Below the pieces are notes generated by a model. The model saw only the letters and a program-made list of their open reading frames with translations, had not been told where the DNA came from and searched no databases. 52,817 nucleotides of DNA from Saccharibacillus deserti (GTDB taxonomy: Bacteria; Bacillota; Bacilli; Paenibacillales; Paenibacillaceae), in the NCBI RefSeq assembly GCF_013618475.1, contig NZ_JABJVN010000005.1, forward strand, positions 1-52,817, given 5' to 3'. This document shows positions 6,428-14,949 of the stretch, one piece after another (position 1 is the stretch's first letter; each line of letters begins with the position of its first letter). The position numbers were made by a program, and so were the translations under genes.

Positions 6428-7149
6428 AGAAAAAACAGGATAATAGAGAAATCCTCTATGTGAGCGGCAGCGAAATCGACCAACACTGCTTTTATTCCTA
6501 TGGGATTGAATTTTTTGAATTTATGTCTTGTGTGGAGCCTAGACCGGCAAACCTGATTTTGCTCAAGCATAAGTTTGAAGACGGGAAGCGAAATCCGAAC
6601 TGCGGATTTGATTACGTTATCTCTTCAGAAATAGACGAATTAATTGAGGATGACGTCTATGGGTACGGAGATTTTTGCTGGGTCGATGTTGAGCAAGAAG
6701 AAGATCTCGATCGGCTGACTGAACCGCAAATCGCCGAACTGCTGTTCTTTGGTCATCTTGCCAAGCCATTAAACGAGATACCCAAGGCGAGATTTGCTTA
6801 TTACGCACACGATGACGGATGGTTTAATAAACTCTATGTCACCTATCTGGAGGATTACGAAAGGATGTTATCCGCAGTCCTTGTATTCAAACTCCGGGAA
6901 TGGACGAGAAGATCGATTAGGGCTATCCCACGACATATCTCGCGCGTTCTATTGGAAGCGACTCAAGAAGGTTTATTTATCGATTTATCGAAGATCCAAA
7001 AAGGGAAAGATGAAATTCGGATCCCTTTTACGGCAGTCGGACATTATAGAGATATGGACAGCGTTTACGGGTTGAAGGATGAAATCACGGACTATCCGAT
7101 TAGGTTGGTTTATTCGAAACAGTCGTGGAAGCTTATTCGAGAGAGTTGA
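6424..7149 (+). CDS. Conserved-type hypothetical protein, 241 residues
   Basis: The ATG overlaps the stop of the secreted-protein gene. The protein is acidic in its first two thirds, rich in Tyr, Phe and Trp, and has no signal peptide or membrane helix, so it is probably cytoplasmic. No domain was recognised. Coupling to the preceding gene suggests co-expression, but an exported and a cytoplasmic product need not act together. Confidence 0.75.
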   Translation: MKKKQDNREILYVSGSEIDQHCFYSYGIEFFEFMSCVEPRPANLILLKHKFEDGKRNPNCGFDYVISSEIDELIEDDVYGYGDFCWVDVEQEEDLDRLTEPQIAELLFFGHLAKPLNEIPKARFAYYAHDDGWFNKLYVTYLEDYERMLSAVLVFKLREWTRRSIRAIPRHISRVLLEATQEGLFIDLSKIQKGKDEIRIPFTAVGHYRDMDSVYGLKDEITDYPIRLVYSKQSWKLIRES

Positions 7150-7242
7150 GCCTAGGACCGCAAAAGGGTTAAATTTATGAAAAACAAAAGAACTGATTCC
7201 TCATGCGTTTATCTATATATCCGTATTCCAAGGAGGCGCTGA

Positions 7243-7449
7243 ATGAAAGCTTTTTTAAGATCGAAATCGTTTTGGATTCCGACGGTGTTATGTTCGCTGC
7301 TTTTTCTTTTTAATATGTCCACGACCAATGAGTCTCCTGTTCTGACGGCAGGTGTTATCCTGATTTTAAGTATCGGATTCGCGGGTTTTCTTTTTGGCGG
7401 CATCCTGTATGTACTCATTCACAAAATAAAATCCGTAACAGGATCATAA
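7243..7449 (+). CDS. Small two-helix membrane protein
   Basis: The 68-residue protein has a strong AAGGAGG 6 bp before ATG 7243. It has two hydrophobic segments at about residues 10-25 and 34-60 joined by a short polar turn (MSTTNESP), with a basic C-terminus HKIKSVTGS. No family was recognised. It stands alone between an unknown gene and the RCC1 gene. Confidence 0.7.
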   Translation: MKAFLRSKSFWIPTVLCSLLFLFNMSTTNESPVLTAGVILILSIGFAGFLFGGILYVLIHKIKSVTGS

Positions 7450-7558
7450 GCTTGATTATGGCAAATCGAATGATCGCGTTGAATAGATGTACGGAAATTC
7501 AAGACGAGAACGGTTAGGCCAATCAAAGTTTCATAAACCGACCAAAAGGAGCCTGGTC

Positions 7559-8506
7559 ATGCGACATCTTCCGTCTATCCCGTCATCTTCGCCGCCTGTT
7601 TTGCCTGTTCAGTATTCGATCGCTGCCGCCCGCCGTCACAGCGCCGTTCTTGCCGCCGACGGAACCGTGCTCGCCGTAGGCGACAACCGGCAGGGCGAAT
7701 GCGAGGTCGGCGGCTGGCGGGATATGGTCGCCGTTGCTGCCGGCAATGTGCATCTGGCGTCGAATACGGGAAGCTCGCATACAGTCGGCTTGAGGTCGGA
7801 CGGAACGGTGGCCGCCGCCGGCTGGAATCGGCAGGGACAATGCAAAGTCGGCGGTTGGCAGGAAATTGTAGCGATCGCCGCCGGATGGCGCCGCACCGTC
7901 GGATTGACGGCGCAGGGCACCGTCGCTGCGGTCGGCCGGAATAACGAAGGTCAATGCGAAGTCGGCGCTTGGCGCGATATGATCGCGATTGCCGCAGGCG
8001 ACTGGCATACGCTCGGCCTTCAATCGGACGGCACCGTGAAGAGCACTGGCAATCGTCGTTACGGCCTGGCAGACTCCGAAGGATGGCATGACATCACGGC
8101 GATTGCGGCGGGCTATCTGCACAGCGTGGGATTGAAAGCAGACGGAACGGCGGCAGCGGCGGGTTCGAACCGACATCGCCAATGCGACGTTGCGGCGTGG
8201 CAGGATCTGGCAGCCGTCTCGGCGGGCAGCTACCATACGGTCGGCCTGAAAAAAGACGGAACGGTGATCGCGGCAGGTTCAAACGAATACGGGCAGTGCG
8301 ATGTCAGCGGTTGGCACAGCATGATCGCCGTCGCCGCAGGCTGCGTCCATACGATCGGACTGCGTGCCGACGGCACGCTGGCGGCTGTGGGCGGTAACGA
8401 TTCGAGGCAGTGCGACGTGAGTGAGTGGAACGACTTAAGATCGAGCAGATCCAGCGCTGAAGCCAAACCGGATACTCCCATCCCGAAAGGATCGTGCAGA
8501 CCATGA
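7559..8506 (+). CDS. RCC1-repeat (beta-propeller) protein
   Basis: The start is ATG 7559 behind AAAAGGAG at 8 bp spacing; an in-frame GTG/ATG further up lacks a site. The 315-residue protein has seven units of about 38-45 residues with the pattern H(T/S)VGL..DGTV.A.G.N..GQC.V..W..(M/I).AIAAG, from about residue 22 to 300. This is the RCC1-like repeat that closes into a seven-bladed propeller used for protein binding. There is no signal peptide, so it should be cytoplasmic. Its stop overlaps the start of a reductase-like gene (ATGA). The partner is unknown. Confidence 0.88.
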   Translation: MRHLPSIPSSSPPVLPVQYSIAAARRHSAVLAADGTVLAVGDNRQGECEVGGWRDMVAVAAGNVHLASNTGSSHTVGLRSDGTVAAAGWNRQGQCKVGGWQEIVAIAAGWRRTVGLTAQGTVAAVGRNNEGQCEVGAWRDMIAIAAGDWHTLGLQSDGTVKSTGNRRYGLADSEGWHDITAIAAGYLHSVGLKADGTAAAAGSNRHRQCDVAAWQDLAAVSAGSYHTVGLKKDGTVIAAGSNEYGQCDVSGWHSMIAVAAGCVHTIGLRADGTLAAVGGNDSRQCDVSEWNDLRSSRSSAEAKPDTPIPKGSCRP

Positions 8507-9063
8507 CCAAAGTGATTTTCGGCATGACGATGTCGCTCGACGGATTCATTAACGATGCGGACGGCAGGATCTCGATCCTGTACCCCGATCATCAAGAATT
8601 CGGAAAGTCCGAGATTATGCAGGAAGCGATTCGCGATACCGGAGCGGTCGTGATGGGGCGTCGGACCTTCGAATTGGCAGGCGATCCTGACCATTACGCG
8701 ATCGACTACGAGTTTCAGGTGCCGATTTTTGTCGTAACGCATCAACCTCCCGCCAAAAAGCCGAAGGAAAACGAGCGGCTCAGCTTTACGTTCGTGGATG
8801 ACATCGAAGAAGCGATCCAGATGGCGAAGCAGGCGGCTGAAGGGCGGGACGTTGCCGTAGTCGGCGGAGCGAGCATCGGTCGGCAGTTATTAAGAGCGGG
8901 GCTTGTGGACGAGCTGCAGGTCGGGATCATGCCGATGCTGTTGGGAAGAGGGCAGCGTTTATTCGAAGAACTTGAAGAACTGCCGATGACGCTGACGAAA
9001 ACGAGATTGATCGAAACGGGAGCGCGTACGGATCTGTTTTTTGCGGTCGGCCCTCATGATTAG
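8503..9063 (+). CDS. Dihydrofolate reductase-like / RibD C-terminal domain protein
   Basis: The 186-residue protein begins MTKVIFGMTMSLDGFI, the typical N-terminus of this family, and has AVVMGRRTFE (about 46-55) and DVAVVGGASIGRQLL (about 118-132), which form the NADPH site. The family relates to RibD reductases and DHFR; most members have no assigned substrate. I choose ATG 8503 over GTG 8494 because of the family N-terminus. It overlaps the RCC1 gene stop, so the pair is likely co-translated. Confidence 0.9.
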   Translation: MTKVIFGMTMSLDGFINDADGRISILYPDHQEFGKSEIMQEAIRDTGAVVMGRRTFELAGDPDHYAIDYEFQVPIFVVTHQPPAKKPKENERLSFTFVDDIEEAIQMAKQAAEGRDVAVVGGASIGRQLLRAGLVDELQVGIMPMLLGRGQRLFEELEELPMTLTKTRLIETGARTDLFFAVGPHD

Positions 9064-9095
9064 AACTTACAAATTAACGAATAGAGGGTGAAGCC

Positions 9096-9314
9096 ATGCA
9101 AAACAATAAAATGAGAGTGGGAATCACCTTGCTTGCCGGAATCTTACTTATTGTTTCTGCAGGAGCGATCTTTTACGTGCTGACGCAGGACAAAAACAGT
9201 ATGGACTTGGGGCTGCTGATAGGTCTACATTCATTATCTTTGTTCATTACGGCCGGGAATCTTTTTGTGCTGGCCTTGAGAAAGAGAGCCGACCGAAAAG
9301 CAGCGGCAAAGTAA
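9096..9314 (+). CDS. Small two-helix membrane protein
   Basis: The 72-residue protein has hydrophobic segments at about residues 7-28 and 38-60 and a basic tail (RKRADRKAAAK), so the C-terminus should face the cytoplasm. AGAGGGTGAA precedes the ATG. No family was recognised. Confidence 0.7.
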   Translation: MQNNKMRVGITLLAGILLIVSAGAIFYVLTQDKNSMDLGLLIGLHSLSLFITAGNLFVLALRKRADRKAAAK

Positions 9315-9381
9315 AGAAATCCGACAAACCGACTGTAACGAAATGCGATTACCGAACGTTATCTAGTACGGGGGTGAAGAG

Positions 9382-10062
9382 TTGTTGAGCGATAATGAGT
9401 GGATGCGAATTCAGGCGGAGACGTTGTATGTGCTGGACGGCCATAAGATCCTCGGCATTAATGAACCCGGACCCCAGCCGAGCGCGCCGCTTCTATTCGT
9501 GGGCAGGACTCGAACAGCCGCATACCGTTACTTTCGTGCAGATCTGCCTCAAGCCTTAATCGAAGAAATTCACCGGTTGACCCGGGAAGACTTGAATATC
9601 GTCCAGCTGTGCCGAGCGTTACGTACCTACCAAGAGGTCACCCAGATATGGATAGGTCCGGCGTACAGCATTCCGCAGCTCGCTCTTCCCGCGGAGGACA
9701 GCGGCGTCTGTCTGATCGGGGACTCCAACCGGCATGTGCTGGATCGGTTTTTCCGCAGCGTCAATGAACAATACGCCTATCGAAGTCCTGTCGTCGCCGT
9801 GGTAGATCAAGGTCATGCCGTTTCGGTCTGCTGCAGTGCGAGAAAATCAAACCGGGCGATCGAAGCCAGCTTGTATACGGTCGAAGCGTACAGAGGAAAA
9901 GGCCTGGCCGGACGACTGCTTCCATTGTGGAGCGCACAGGTCCGGCAGCTCGGGTATCATCCTCTCTACAGCGCGTCTTGGGACAATTTGCATTCTCAAA
10001 GAGTCGCGCAGCGGCTGGGGATGGTTCAATACGGAGTAGACCTCAGTCTAAGTGCCGAATAA
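9382..10062 (+). CDS. GNAT-family N-acetyltransferase, two-part
   Basis: The 226-residue protein has an N-terminal region of about 130 residues without a clear motif and a C-terminal GNAT core with the acetyl-CoA loop YRGKGLAGRLLPLW at about 174-187 and WDNLHSQRVAQRLGM at about 200-214. This layout is seen in GNATs of the FR47/aminoglycoside type in Paenibacillaceae. Two TTG codons in tandem (9382, 9385) follow GGGGGTGAAGAG; either may serve as start. The end overlaps the next frame by 11 bp if that frame starts at GTG 10052. Confidence 0.82.
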   Translation: MLSDNEWMRIQAETLYVLDGHKILGINEPGPQPSAPLLFVGRTRTAAYRYFRADLPQALIEEIHRLTREDLNIVQLCRALRTYQEVTQIWIGPAYSIPQLALPAEDSGVCLIGDSNRHVLDRFFRSVNEQYAYRSPVVAVVDQGHAVSVCCSARKSNRAIEASLYTVEAYRGKGLAGRLLPLWSAQVRQLGYHPLYSASWDNLHSQRVAQRLGMVQYGVDLSLSAE

Positions 10063-10432
10063 GAGCCAGCAGAATGCGGAGGTGAGTCCACTGGCGATTT
10101 CGGCCAAACGCAAGCGTAAGATTGTCGTCAACAACCACGGGTTTTACTGGTATGTCGGCAAAGACCCCTGGGACAAGAAATTTGCGAAAGCGCTGCATAT
10201 CGTATCGCCGAACCGGGATTTTGCCGCTCTTTACCGCCTGAATCCAATCACGGAAGGAAGTCTGTGTCCGAAGCTGCAGGTAATCCGGAGCCGCTGGATC
10301 CAGCCGGGCTTCTATCCGTTGAACGAAGAGGTTCATGAAGAGGCCGTGACGCCCGAATGCGTAAGGCAGATCCTCGCGTTCTGTCTGGCAGGTGGGGAAA
10401 CGGAGCGTTCCGAAGATGAAGAGCGATCGTGA
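10052..10432 (+). CDS. Hypothetical protein, up to 126 residues
   Basis: The protein is basic at the N-terminus (SAKRKRKIVVNNHGFYWYVG) and has no recognised domain. The start is uncertain: GTG 10052 lacks a site and overlaps the GNAT stop, while a strong GCGGAGGTGAG at 10076-10086 points to a CTG at 10091, or to the GTG at 10082. I report the longest frame. No membrane segment is visible. Confidence 0.55.
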   Translation: MPNKSQQNAEVSPLAISAKRKRKIVVNNHGFYWYVGKDPWDKKFAKALHIVSPNRDFAALYRLNPITEGSLCPKLQVIRSRWIQPGFYPLNEEVHEEAVTPECVRQILAFCLAGGETERSEDEERS

Positions 10433-10453
10433 GTTCCGGCGGCAATTTAATGA

Positions 10454-10747
10454 GTGAGGATGATGATGGTGAAGCCGGGAACGATCCTATTTTTGAACGG
10501 TACTTCAAGCGCAGGCAAAACCAGTATTGCCAAGGAGCTGCTGAAGCAGTCCGAGATTCCTTTTCATCACGTTTCCGTCGACGACTTTTTCCATAATTAC
10601 AATGAGTTCGTCGACAACAACTATCCGGATCTTGAGCCGAAGCGGGAAGTGGGGCAGGATCGGGTGGCACAGATCATTTTTGATCCGATCATTTCGCTGT
10701 GTTATTCGACGGTCAAGTTGCCCGGAAAAATCCAGCTAGGACCTTGA
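10454..10747 (+). pseudogene. Truncated chloramphenicol phosphotransferase-like kinase
   Basis: The 97-residue frame begins with a P-loop ILFLNGTSSAGKTSIAKELL and continues with VDDFFHNYNEFVDNNYPDLEP and IIFDPIISLCYSTVKL, as in CPT-family kinases. Family members are near 180 residues, so the lid and C-terminal half are missing after KL; the last ten residues look unrelated. The following 50 bp contain no continuation in any frame. Several ATG codons (10460, 10463, 10466) follow GTGAGGA. It is probably a deletion remnant. Confidence 0.75.
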
Positions 10748-10805
10748 CCAAGATAAAAGTAAGGTTTACGGACCAGGATCCATTTTCTTAAAAGGAGTAT
10801 TCATT

Positions 10806-11477
10806 ATGCCTCTGCCTATGGTTCATCTGGGAGTCGCGGACCGTTATTTCGAAGGCGGCCGCATTCCGGATGCTTTTGTACTTGGAAGTATTGCGCCGGA
10901 CGCGATTCATAGGAGAGCGGGGAGCGGCCGGGAAGACAAACTGCGGACCCACTTCGGCGGCAAGGAGACGACGCCCGGGCAGTTGGAGCCGTATTACGCA
11001 CCGTGGATCGGCCGATATCCCGAAGAAGATTGGAAGCGGTACGTCCAGGGTTATTTTGCCCATGTGCTGACCGACTATTTGTGGGGAATCCGCGTCTACG
11101 CCGATTTCAAGCGCCAAGTCCGGCAGGATGAAGTTCCCGAAGCCGAGATCAAGCAGAGATATTACGTGGACACGGACGGGATCGACTTCCGGCTCTACGA
11201 GACGGCGCCGTGGCAGGAACAGGTTTGGGAGAGCCTTCTGCGGGTGCCTGCCTATGCGATGGACCCCTTGCTGACCGAACGGGAAGTGGACGAATGGAGG
11301 CTGCGCACTCTTCGCTGGTTCGAAGAACCTGCCCACAAGCCGGACGTGCCGCCGCGGTTCATTACGCCCGGCATCGTCGACGACTTTATCCGGCAAACGG
11401 GCGACGAGGTTCGTTCCCTGCTGGGCGAATGGGAGAAACGGCTGACGATTCCGGCCAGTTCGGAGGGACCCTTTTGA
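10806..11477 (+). CDS. Zinc-dependent phospholipase C-like protein
   Basis: The 223-residue protein shows the spaced His/Asp pattern of this helical metal-binding family: MVHLGVADRYF, GSIAPDAIH, THFGG and GYFAHVLTDYLW (about residues 80-91). These could bind a metal centre. Family members include bacterial phospholipase C and many uncharacterised hydrolases. No signal peptide is seen, unlike secreted PLCs, so a cytoplasmic role is likely. ATG 10806 follows AAAAGGAG. The stop overlaps the TTG of the next gene. Confidence 0.7.
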   Translation: MPLPMVHLGVADRYFEGGRIPDAFVLGSIAPDAIHRRAGSGREDKLRTHFGGKETTPGQLEPYYAPWIGRYPEEDWKRYVQGYFAHVLTDYLWGIRVYADFKRQVRQDEVPEAEIKQRYYVDTDGIDFRLYETAPWQEQVWESLLRVPAYAMDPLLTEREVDEWRLRTLRWFEEPAHKPDVPPRFITPGIVDDFIRQTGDEVRSLLGEWEKRLTIPASSEGPF

Positions 11478-12004
11478 TTGTCATGATCAATGGAGCTTTC
11501 GGCTCCGGCAAGACGTCGGCGGCCCATAGGCTGCAGTCTTCGATTCCCGACAGTATGATTTTTGATCCCGAGGAAGTCGGCTATATGCTGAGAAACATCA
11601 TTCCGGAAGAGATCAGGCTCGAAGAAGAACAAACAGACGATTTCCAGGACCTGGAGTTGTGGCGGATTCTTGTGGTCAAGACTGCCGAAGAATTGAAGCG
11701 CAGATACAATAAATCGCTGATCGTGCCTATGACCCTCTACAAAGCGGAGCCTTTCGATTGCATTTTTGGCGGCTTAAAAAGACTGGATCCGGCATTTTTT
11801 CATTTTTGCCTGATCGCTTCCGAGGCGACCCTCCGAAAACGGGTGGAAAGCCGGGGAGATCTTTTCGGGGAGTGGTATCAAGAACATACCCGCAGAGCGG
11901 TGTCCGCTTTTAGCGAGAACAAATTCCAAGAGCAGATCCTGACCGATCACCGTGAGCCGTCCGAGATTGCGGGAATCATTCTGGACAGGATTTATAATCT
12001 TTGA
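11474..12004 (+). CDS. TmrB-like P-loop kinase
   Basis: The start is TTG 11474, behind CGGAGGGA, and overlaps the upstream stop. The 176-residue product begins MIVMINGAFGSGKTSAA, a Walker A motif, followed by DPEEVGYMLRNIIP and a lid-like RVESRGDLFGEW. This matches the tunicamycin-resistance TmrB family of ATP-binding proteins; resistance itself cannot be claimed from sequence. Coupling to the phospholipase C-like gene is clear from the overlap. Confidence 0.82.
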   Translation: MIVMINGAFGSGKTSAAHRLQSSIPDSMIFDPEEVGYMLRNIIPEEIRLEEEQTDDFQDLELWRILVVKTAEELKRRYNKSLIVPMTLYKAEPFDCIFGGLKRLDPAFFHFCLIASEATLRKRVESRGDLFGEWYQEHTRRAVSAFSENKFQEQILTDHREPSEIAGIILDRIYNL

Positions 12005-12017
12005 TCTTTTTTAAAGG

Positions 12018-12362
12018 ATGATTCGAATAGAAGAGAAAGGGAAGAGAACTCTATTGGTAAAGTGGTTTTTGTCGGGACTGGCGTTGTCGGCACTATCTTT
12101 GCTCGTGGCTTTACTGCTGAAAATGCCGGAAATATTAGTTTTTTTCACCATGATGGTCGGAATCTTCGCGGTAGCCGTGGCTGTTCATCTTCACGTGACG
12201 CTGCGCTGGTTCTACCGGTATAACCAATTCAGATCCAACCATGAAGGAGCCGACTATCGCGAGAAACATCGATTGAAATACAAGTTGGCCGCTTTTGCAC
12301 TGCCGAATCTGGCGGTCGGGGGCATCGCGAACGAAATGTATCAGCTTTGGGCCTGGATGTAA
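12018..12362 (+). CDS. Hypothetical two-helix membrane protein, 114 residues
   Basis: Hydrophobic segments lie at about residues 15-35 and 38-60, followed by a basic, aromatic cytoplasmic tail. ATG 12018 has AAAGG immediately before it, too close for a normal site; a TTG near 12054 behind AAGGGAAGAG is an alternative start. No family was recognised. It follows the TmrB-like gene by 13 bp and may share its transcript. Confidence 0.6.
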   Translation: MIRIEEKGKRTLLVKWFLSGLALSALSLLVALLLKMPEILVFFTMMVGIFAVAVAVHLHVTLRWFYRYNQFRSNHEGADYREKHRLKYKLAAFALPNLAVGGIANEMYQLWAWM

Positions 12363-12398
12363 GCCGAGCACAGATCCCTAAGAAAAGGGTGGGAGCCA

Positions 12399-12673
12399 TT
12401 GAAGAATCTTTCTATAGGGTTATCCATCGTTGAGGCCGTTATATGATCCTGGCTTCGGCGACCGAAGACCAATACGATTTGTACAGCCAAGAAGCGGATA
12501 TCATTCTGGATGCAGTAAATGGATACAGCAAACAGCCGGACCTAAGTTATGTATTCAATGAGCAGAGTATGGCTATTATTGACGAGAAGAAAGGCCTTAT
12601 CGAAGTCAAACCCCTTATAAAAGCCAGCTCAAGCGAAAGCGAGATCATACGCACTAAGAGGCTGCTGGATTGA
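12399..12673 (+). pseudogene. Possible frameshifted small gene
   Basis: TTG 12399 behind GGGTGGGAG opens the frame MKNLSIGLSIVEAVI and stops at TGA 12444. A second frame from ATG 12443 continues with ILASATEDQYDLYSQEADIILDAV to 12673. A one-base deletion would join them into one protein of about 90 residues with a hydrophobic start. The 76-residue downstream frame on its own has no ribosome binding site. No family was recognised. Confidence 0.4.
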
Positions 12674-12685
12674 ACGGCGCCTGAG

Positions 12686-13018
12686 TCAACGTGCCGCCGC
12701 TTCCCTGCTCATTTTGAGAAAAGCATACGCACAGGCCAATGAAAACAAAATCAAAAACCCTTTAAAAGGCAGACCCTGCGCTTCCAGGTAAAAGGCATTG
12801 ACCACATTCAGGCAGGATACGACAAAGCCCGTGATCGCCAGAAGTGTACGTGTGCGGGAAGCTTGAATCGAATCGTAAATCAGCACGCAGAGTACATAGA
12901 CGACCAAGCTGAATCCGGCCCAGGAAAAGTGCGAGAACAAGCCAAACAAAGCGATGAGCATAACCCAGACAACAAGGGCGATAAGCGGGGCAAGAAGTTT
13001 TCGTTTAGGAATGTGCAT
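12686..13018 (-). CDS. Small four-helix membrane protein
   Basis: The 110-residue protein on the minus strand has hydrophobic segments at about residues 9-28, 31-48, 60-78 and 84-100, with basic residues at both ends. The ATG at 13018 follows a weak GGGAG. The family is not recognised. It is convergent with the genes to its left and divergent from the DinB remnant. Confidence 0.7.
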   Translation of the reverse strand: MHIPKRKLLAPLIALVVWVMLIALFGLFSHFSWAGFSLVVYVLCVLIYDSIQASRTRTLLAITGFVVSCLNVVNAFYLEAQGLPFKGFLILFSLACAYAFLKMSREAAAR

Positions 13019-13105
13019 GTGTGATCAACTCCCATTCCATTTATTCCAATTGTATCGACTAACAAACCTTTTTTCTATATCCAATCCGACTTGGGAGGAC
13101 TGTTC

Positions 13106-13378
13106 ATGCAGCTTTTTTCGTTACAACTGAGTGATTAGGGAGCAATGGTAGGAATGGTGCGAAGAGGTATCGGCGGAAGAACTGCTGCGCCCCCGAATCG
13201 GAAGCGAAGGCAGTCTGCTGCAGACGCTGTTCCATATCTTGGACGTGGAATGGAGCCGGATCCGTATGCTGTAGGGCAAGCCGGACTTCCAGGAGAACTT
13301 CGAAGAATACCGGATGCTCGAACGGGTCCAAGAATTGGGTCGCAGATTTCGGCCGGCAGCCGATTCCGCCAAGCTTCA
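13106..13378 (+). pseudogene. Decayed DinB-family gene
   Basis: ATG 13106 behind GGGAGGA gives MQLFSLQLSD and a stop at 13136. The next frame gives EEVSAEELLRPRIGSEG and LLQTLFHILDVEWSRIRML from 13161, then a TAG, then GKPDFQENFEEYRMLERVQE and RFRPAADSA. These are successive parts of a DinB/YfiT-like helical-bundle protein. There is a frameshift and at least two in-frame stops, and the C-terminal half is absent where the convergent hydrolase gene ends. Confidence 0.8.
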
Positions 13379-14707
13379 GGGAAAGCGGATAAATTTCACT
13401 TCCGGGAATCGGCTGTCGGGTTTTCCCGTCAGAACGCCGTCTTTCTTTTTGAGGTGTTGGTCGAAAAAGTCCAGCATATAGGCATTGACTACGGCATCGG
13501 CTCGTTCGGGCGATATTTTTCCGGTGAGGCCCAAGCGGGCGAACAGCGGGGAAAGGAATTGGGCGTCGGTAAAGTTCAGATGTTCGGTATTTTCGATATA
13601 CAGCGCCTGTCCCCCCGCTTCAACCGCTTCCTGCATCCGCTTGAGCTCCAGCCGCTTGTCTTGCGCAGCGGCTTCTTCCCATTCCCGCGTCGAACCCATG
13701 CTTTCAATCTCTTCATCCGTGTAGGGACGCTGTTCCAGCACCCGACGCAGTTTCCCGAAATAGCTGCCTGAGGTAATAAACAAGAACGGTTTCCGTAGTT
13801 CTCCCCGCTCGCGCAGACGATACAGCCCGCCATCCAGATCGATGCCGGCCGCGATTCGGGGATCGAACGAAGCGTCATAAGCGGCGGCTCCGCCGATCGA
13901 ATGACCGAATATCCCGATATGGCCGAGGTCCAATTTGCCCTGCAGGTCGCTCGGGATCTGCCCGGATTGCATCTGTTCGAACTGGTCCAGTACAAACGCG
14001 ACGTCGTCGGTCAATAAGCGGCCCAGCCGATCGCGCTGCACGCTTCCCGTGCGATAATCGTCGTCGGGCGAGAACAGGCTGTCGGCTGCGGCGGTTGTGA
14101 TCTTCCCGTCGGGAAATTCGGTGGCGAAAGTATTGTAGGTATGGTCGATCACCGCTACGATATACCCGCGGGCGGCGAGGTATTCGGCCTGCGACGTATG
14201 GAAGAACCTCGAAGAAGCATTGCCGGGATTCGCGAGAATCAGCGGATAGGCCTGCCGCGCCGAAGAAACGGCGGCCTGTGGATACGCATGGGCGGACACC
14301 TTCTCCAGATAGTCAAAAGTAAATTCGGGCAGTCCGTACTGCGCAGCCATATACGGCAGGATCCGGGGGTCCGGAATCCAGGCGGCGGGTTTTCCGGTGC
14401 CGGCTTGAGCCGGGTACCAGATCTGGACCATCAAAGCCCGGTGCCCTTGAACGGGCCCGTCGAACGTTTCTTGCCGATCCGTATCCACGAGATACAGCGC
14501 CTGTGTGCCTACCGGATAATCGCCTTGCGGCTCGGGCAGCTTGAATACGGGAAAAGCATACAGCAGGCCGACCGTTCCGGCCAGCGCGAGCCCCATACCG
14601 GCATAGGCGCATCTTCGCAGCAGCCGGTACCGTTCTTTTTTGCAGGCAAGCGCGGTAACCAGCAGGATCAGCACAACCGCGGCTCCCACCAAGGCAATTC
14701 CTCTCAT
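13376..14707 (-). CDS. PAF-acetylhydrolase-like alpha/beta hydrolase, membrane-anchored
   Basis: The 443-residue protein has two N-terminal hydrophobic helices (about 4-20 and 35-52) and then a hydrolase domain with ALMVQIWYPA (start of the domain), YPLILANPGNASS, the nucleophile elbow GHSIGGAAAYDAS at about 262-274, IDLDGG and a late NTEHLNFTDAQF containing the likely catalytic His. This matches platelet-activating-factor acetylhydrolase II-type enzymes that cleave short acyl esters. The catalytic domain should be outside the membrane if the helices form a hairpin anchor; the topology is inferred. Confidence 0.88.
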   Translation of the reverse strand: MRGIALVGAAVVLILLVTALACKKERYRLLRRCAYAGMGLALAGTVGLLYAFPVFKLPEPQGDYPVGTQALYLVDTDRQETFDGPVQGHRALMVQIWYPAQAGTGKPAAWIPDPRILPYMAAQYGLPEFTFDYLEKVSAHAYPQAAVSSARQAYPLILANPGNASSRFFHTSQAEYLAARGYIVAVIDHTYNTFATEFPDGKITTAAADSLFSPDDDYRTGSVQRDRLGRLLTDDVAFVLDQFEQMQSGQIPSDLQGKLDLGHIGIFGHSIGGAAAYDASFDPRIAAGIDLDGGLYRLRERGELRKPFLFITSGSYFGKLRRVLEQRPYTDEEIESMGSTREWEEAAAQDKRLELKRMQEAVEAGGQALYIENTEHLNFTDAQFLSPLFARLGLTGKISPERADAVVNAYMLDFFDQHLKKKDGVLTGKPDSRFPEVKFIRFP

Positions 14708-14856
14708 CCTCGACTCCTCCTGTTCGCTCGGGTAGATGCTTCGATCTTACCTCGCAAAGGACGCGTCATCCATCGATTTTCCTTACAGCCGGCTTTCCGG
14801 TTCGTCACCTGAATCCGGCAGCCTCCGAGGGTCCGCCGCTTCGGTTGACCGTCCAT

Positions 14857-14884
14857 TTGAAAGGGAACCGCTTGCGGTTATAAT
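14857..14884 (+). promoter_or_regulatory. Sigma-A-type promoter of the OmpR/Bce-like operon
   Basis: TTGAAA at 14857-14862 and TATAAT at 14879-14884 are 16 bp apart, 66 bp upstream of the regulator ATG. Transcripts would include the regulator, kinase and permease genes. Confidence 0.65.
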
Positions 14885-14949
14885 AGCTTACAGCGGAAAG
14901 CCCGATCCGGCTTGTTCCCACTTTTTGATCCGCAAAGGAGCCGAGTCCC

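Noticed and set aside
11210..11473. Longer start for the TmrB-like protein
   Set aside because: The extra 88 codons overlap the phospholipase C-like gene in another frame and carry no family sequence. TTG 11474 has a good ribosome binding site directly before the P-loop.
13145..14812. Long + strand frames at 13145-13771 and 14141-14812
   Set aside because: They are antisense to the PAF-acetylhydrolase-like gene and cross its start and end without any start signal of their own.
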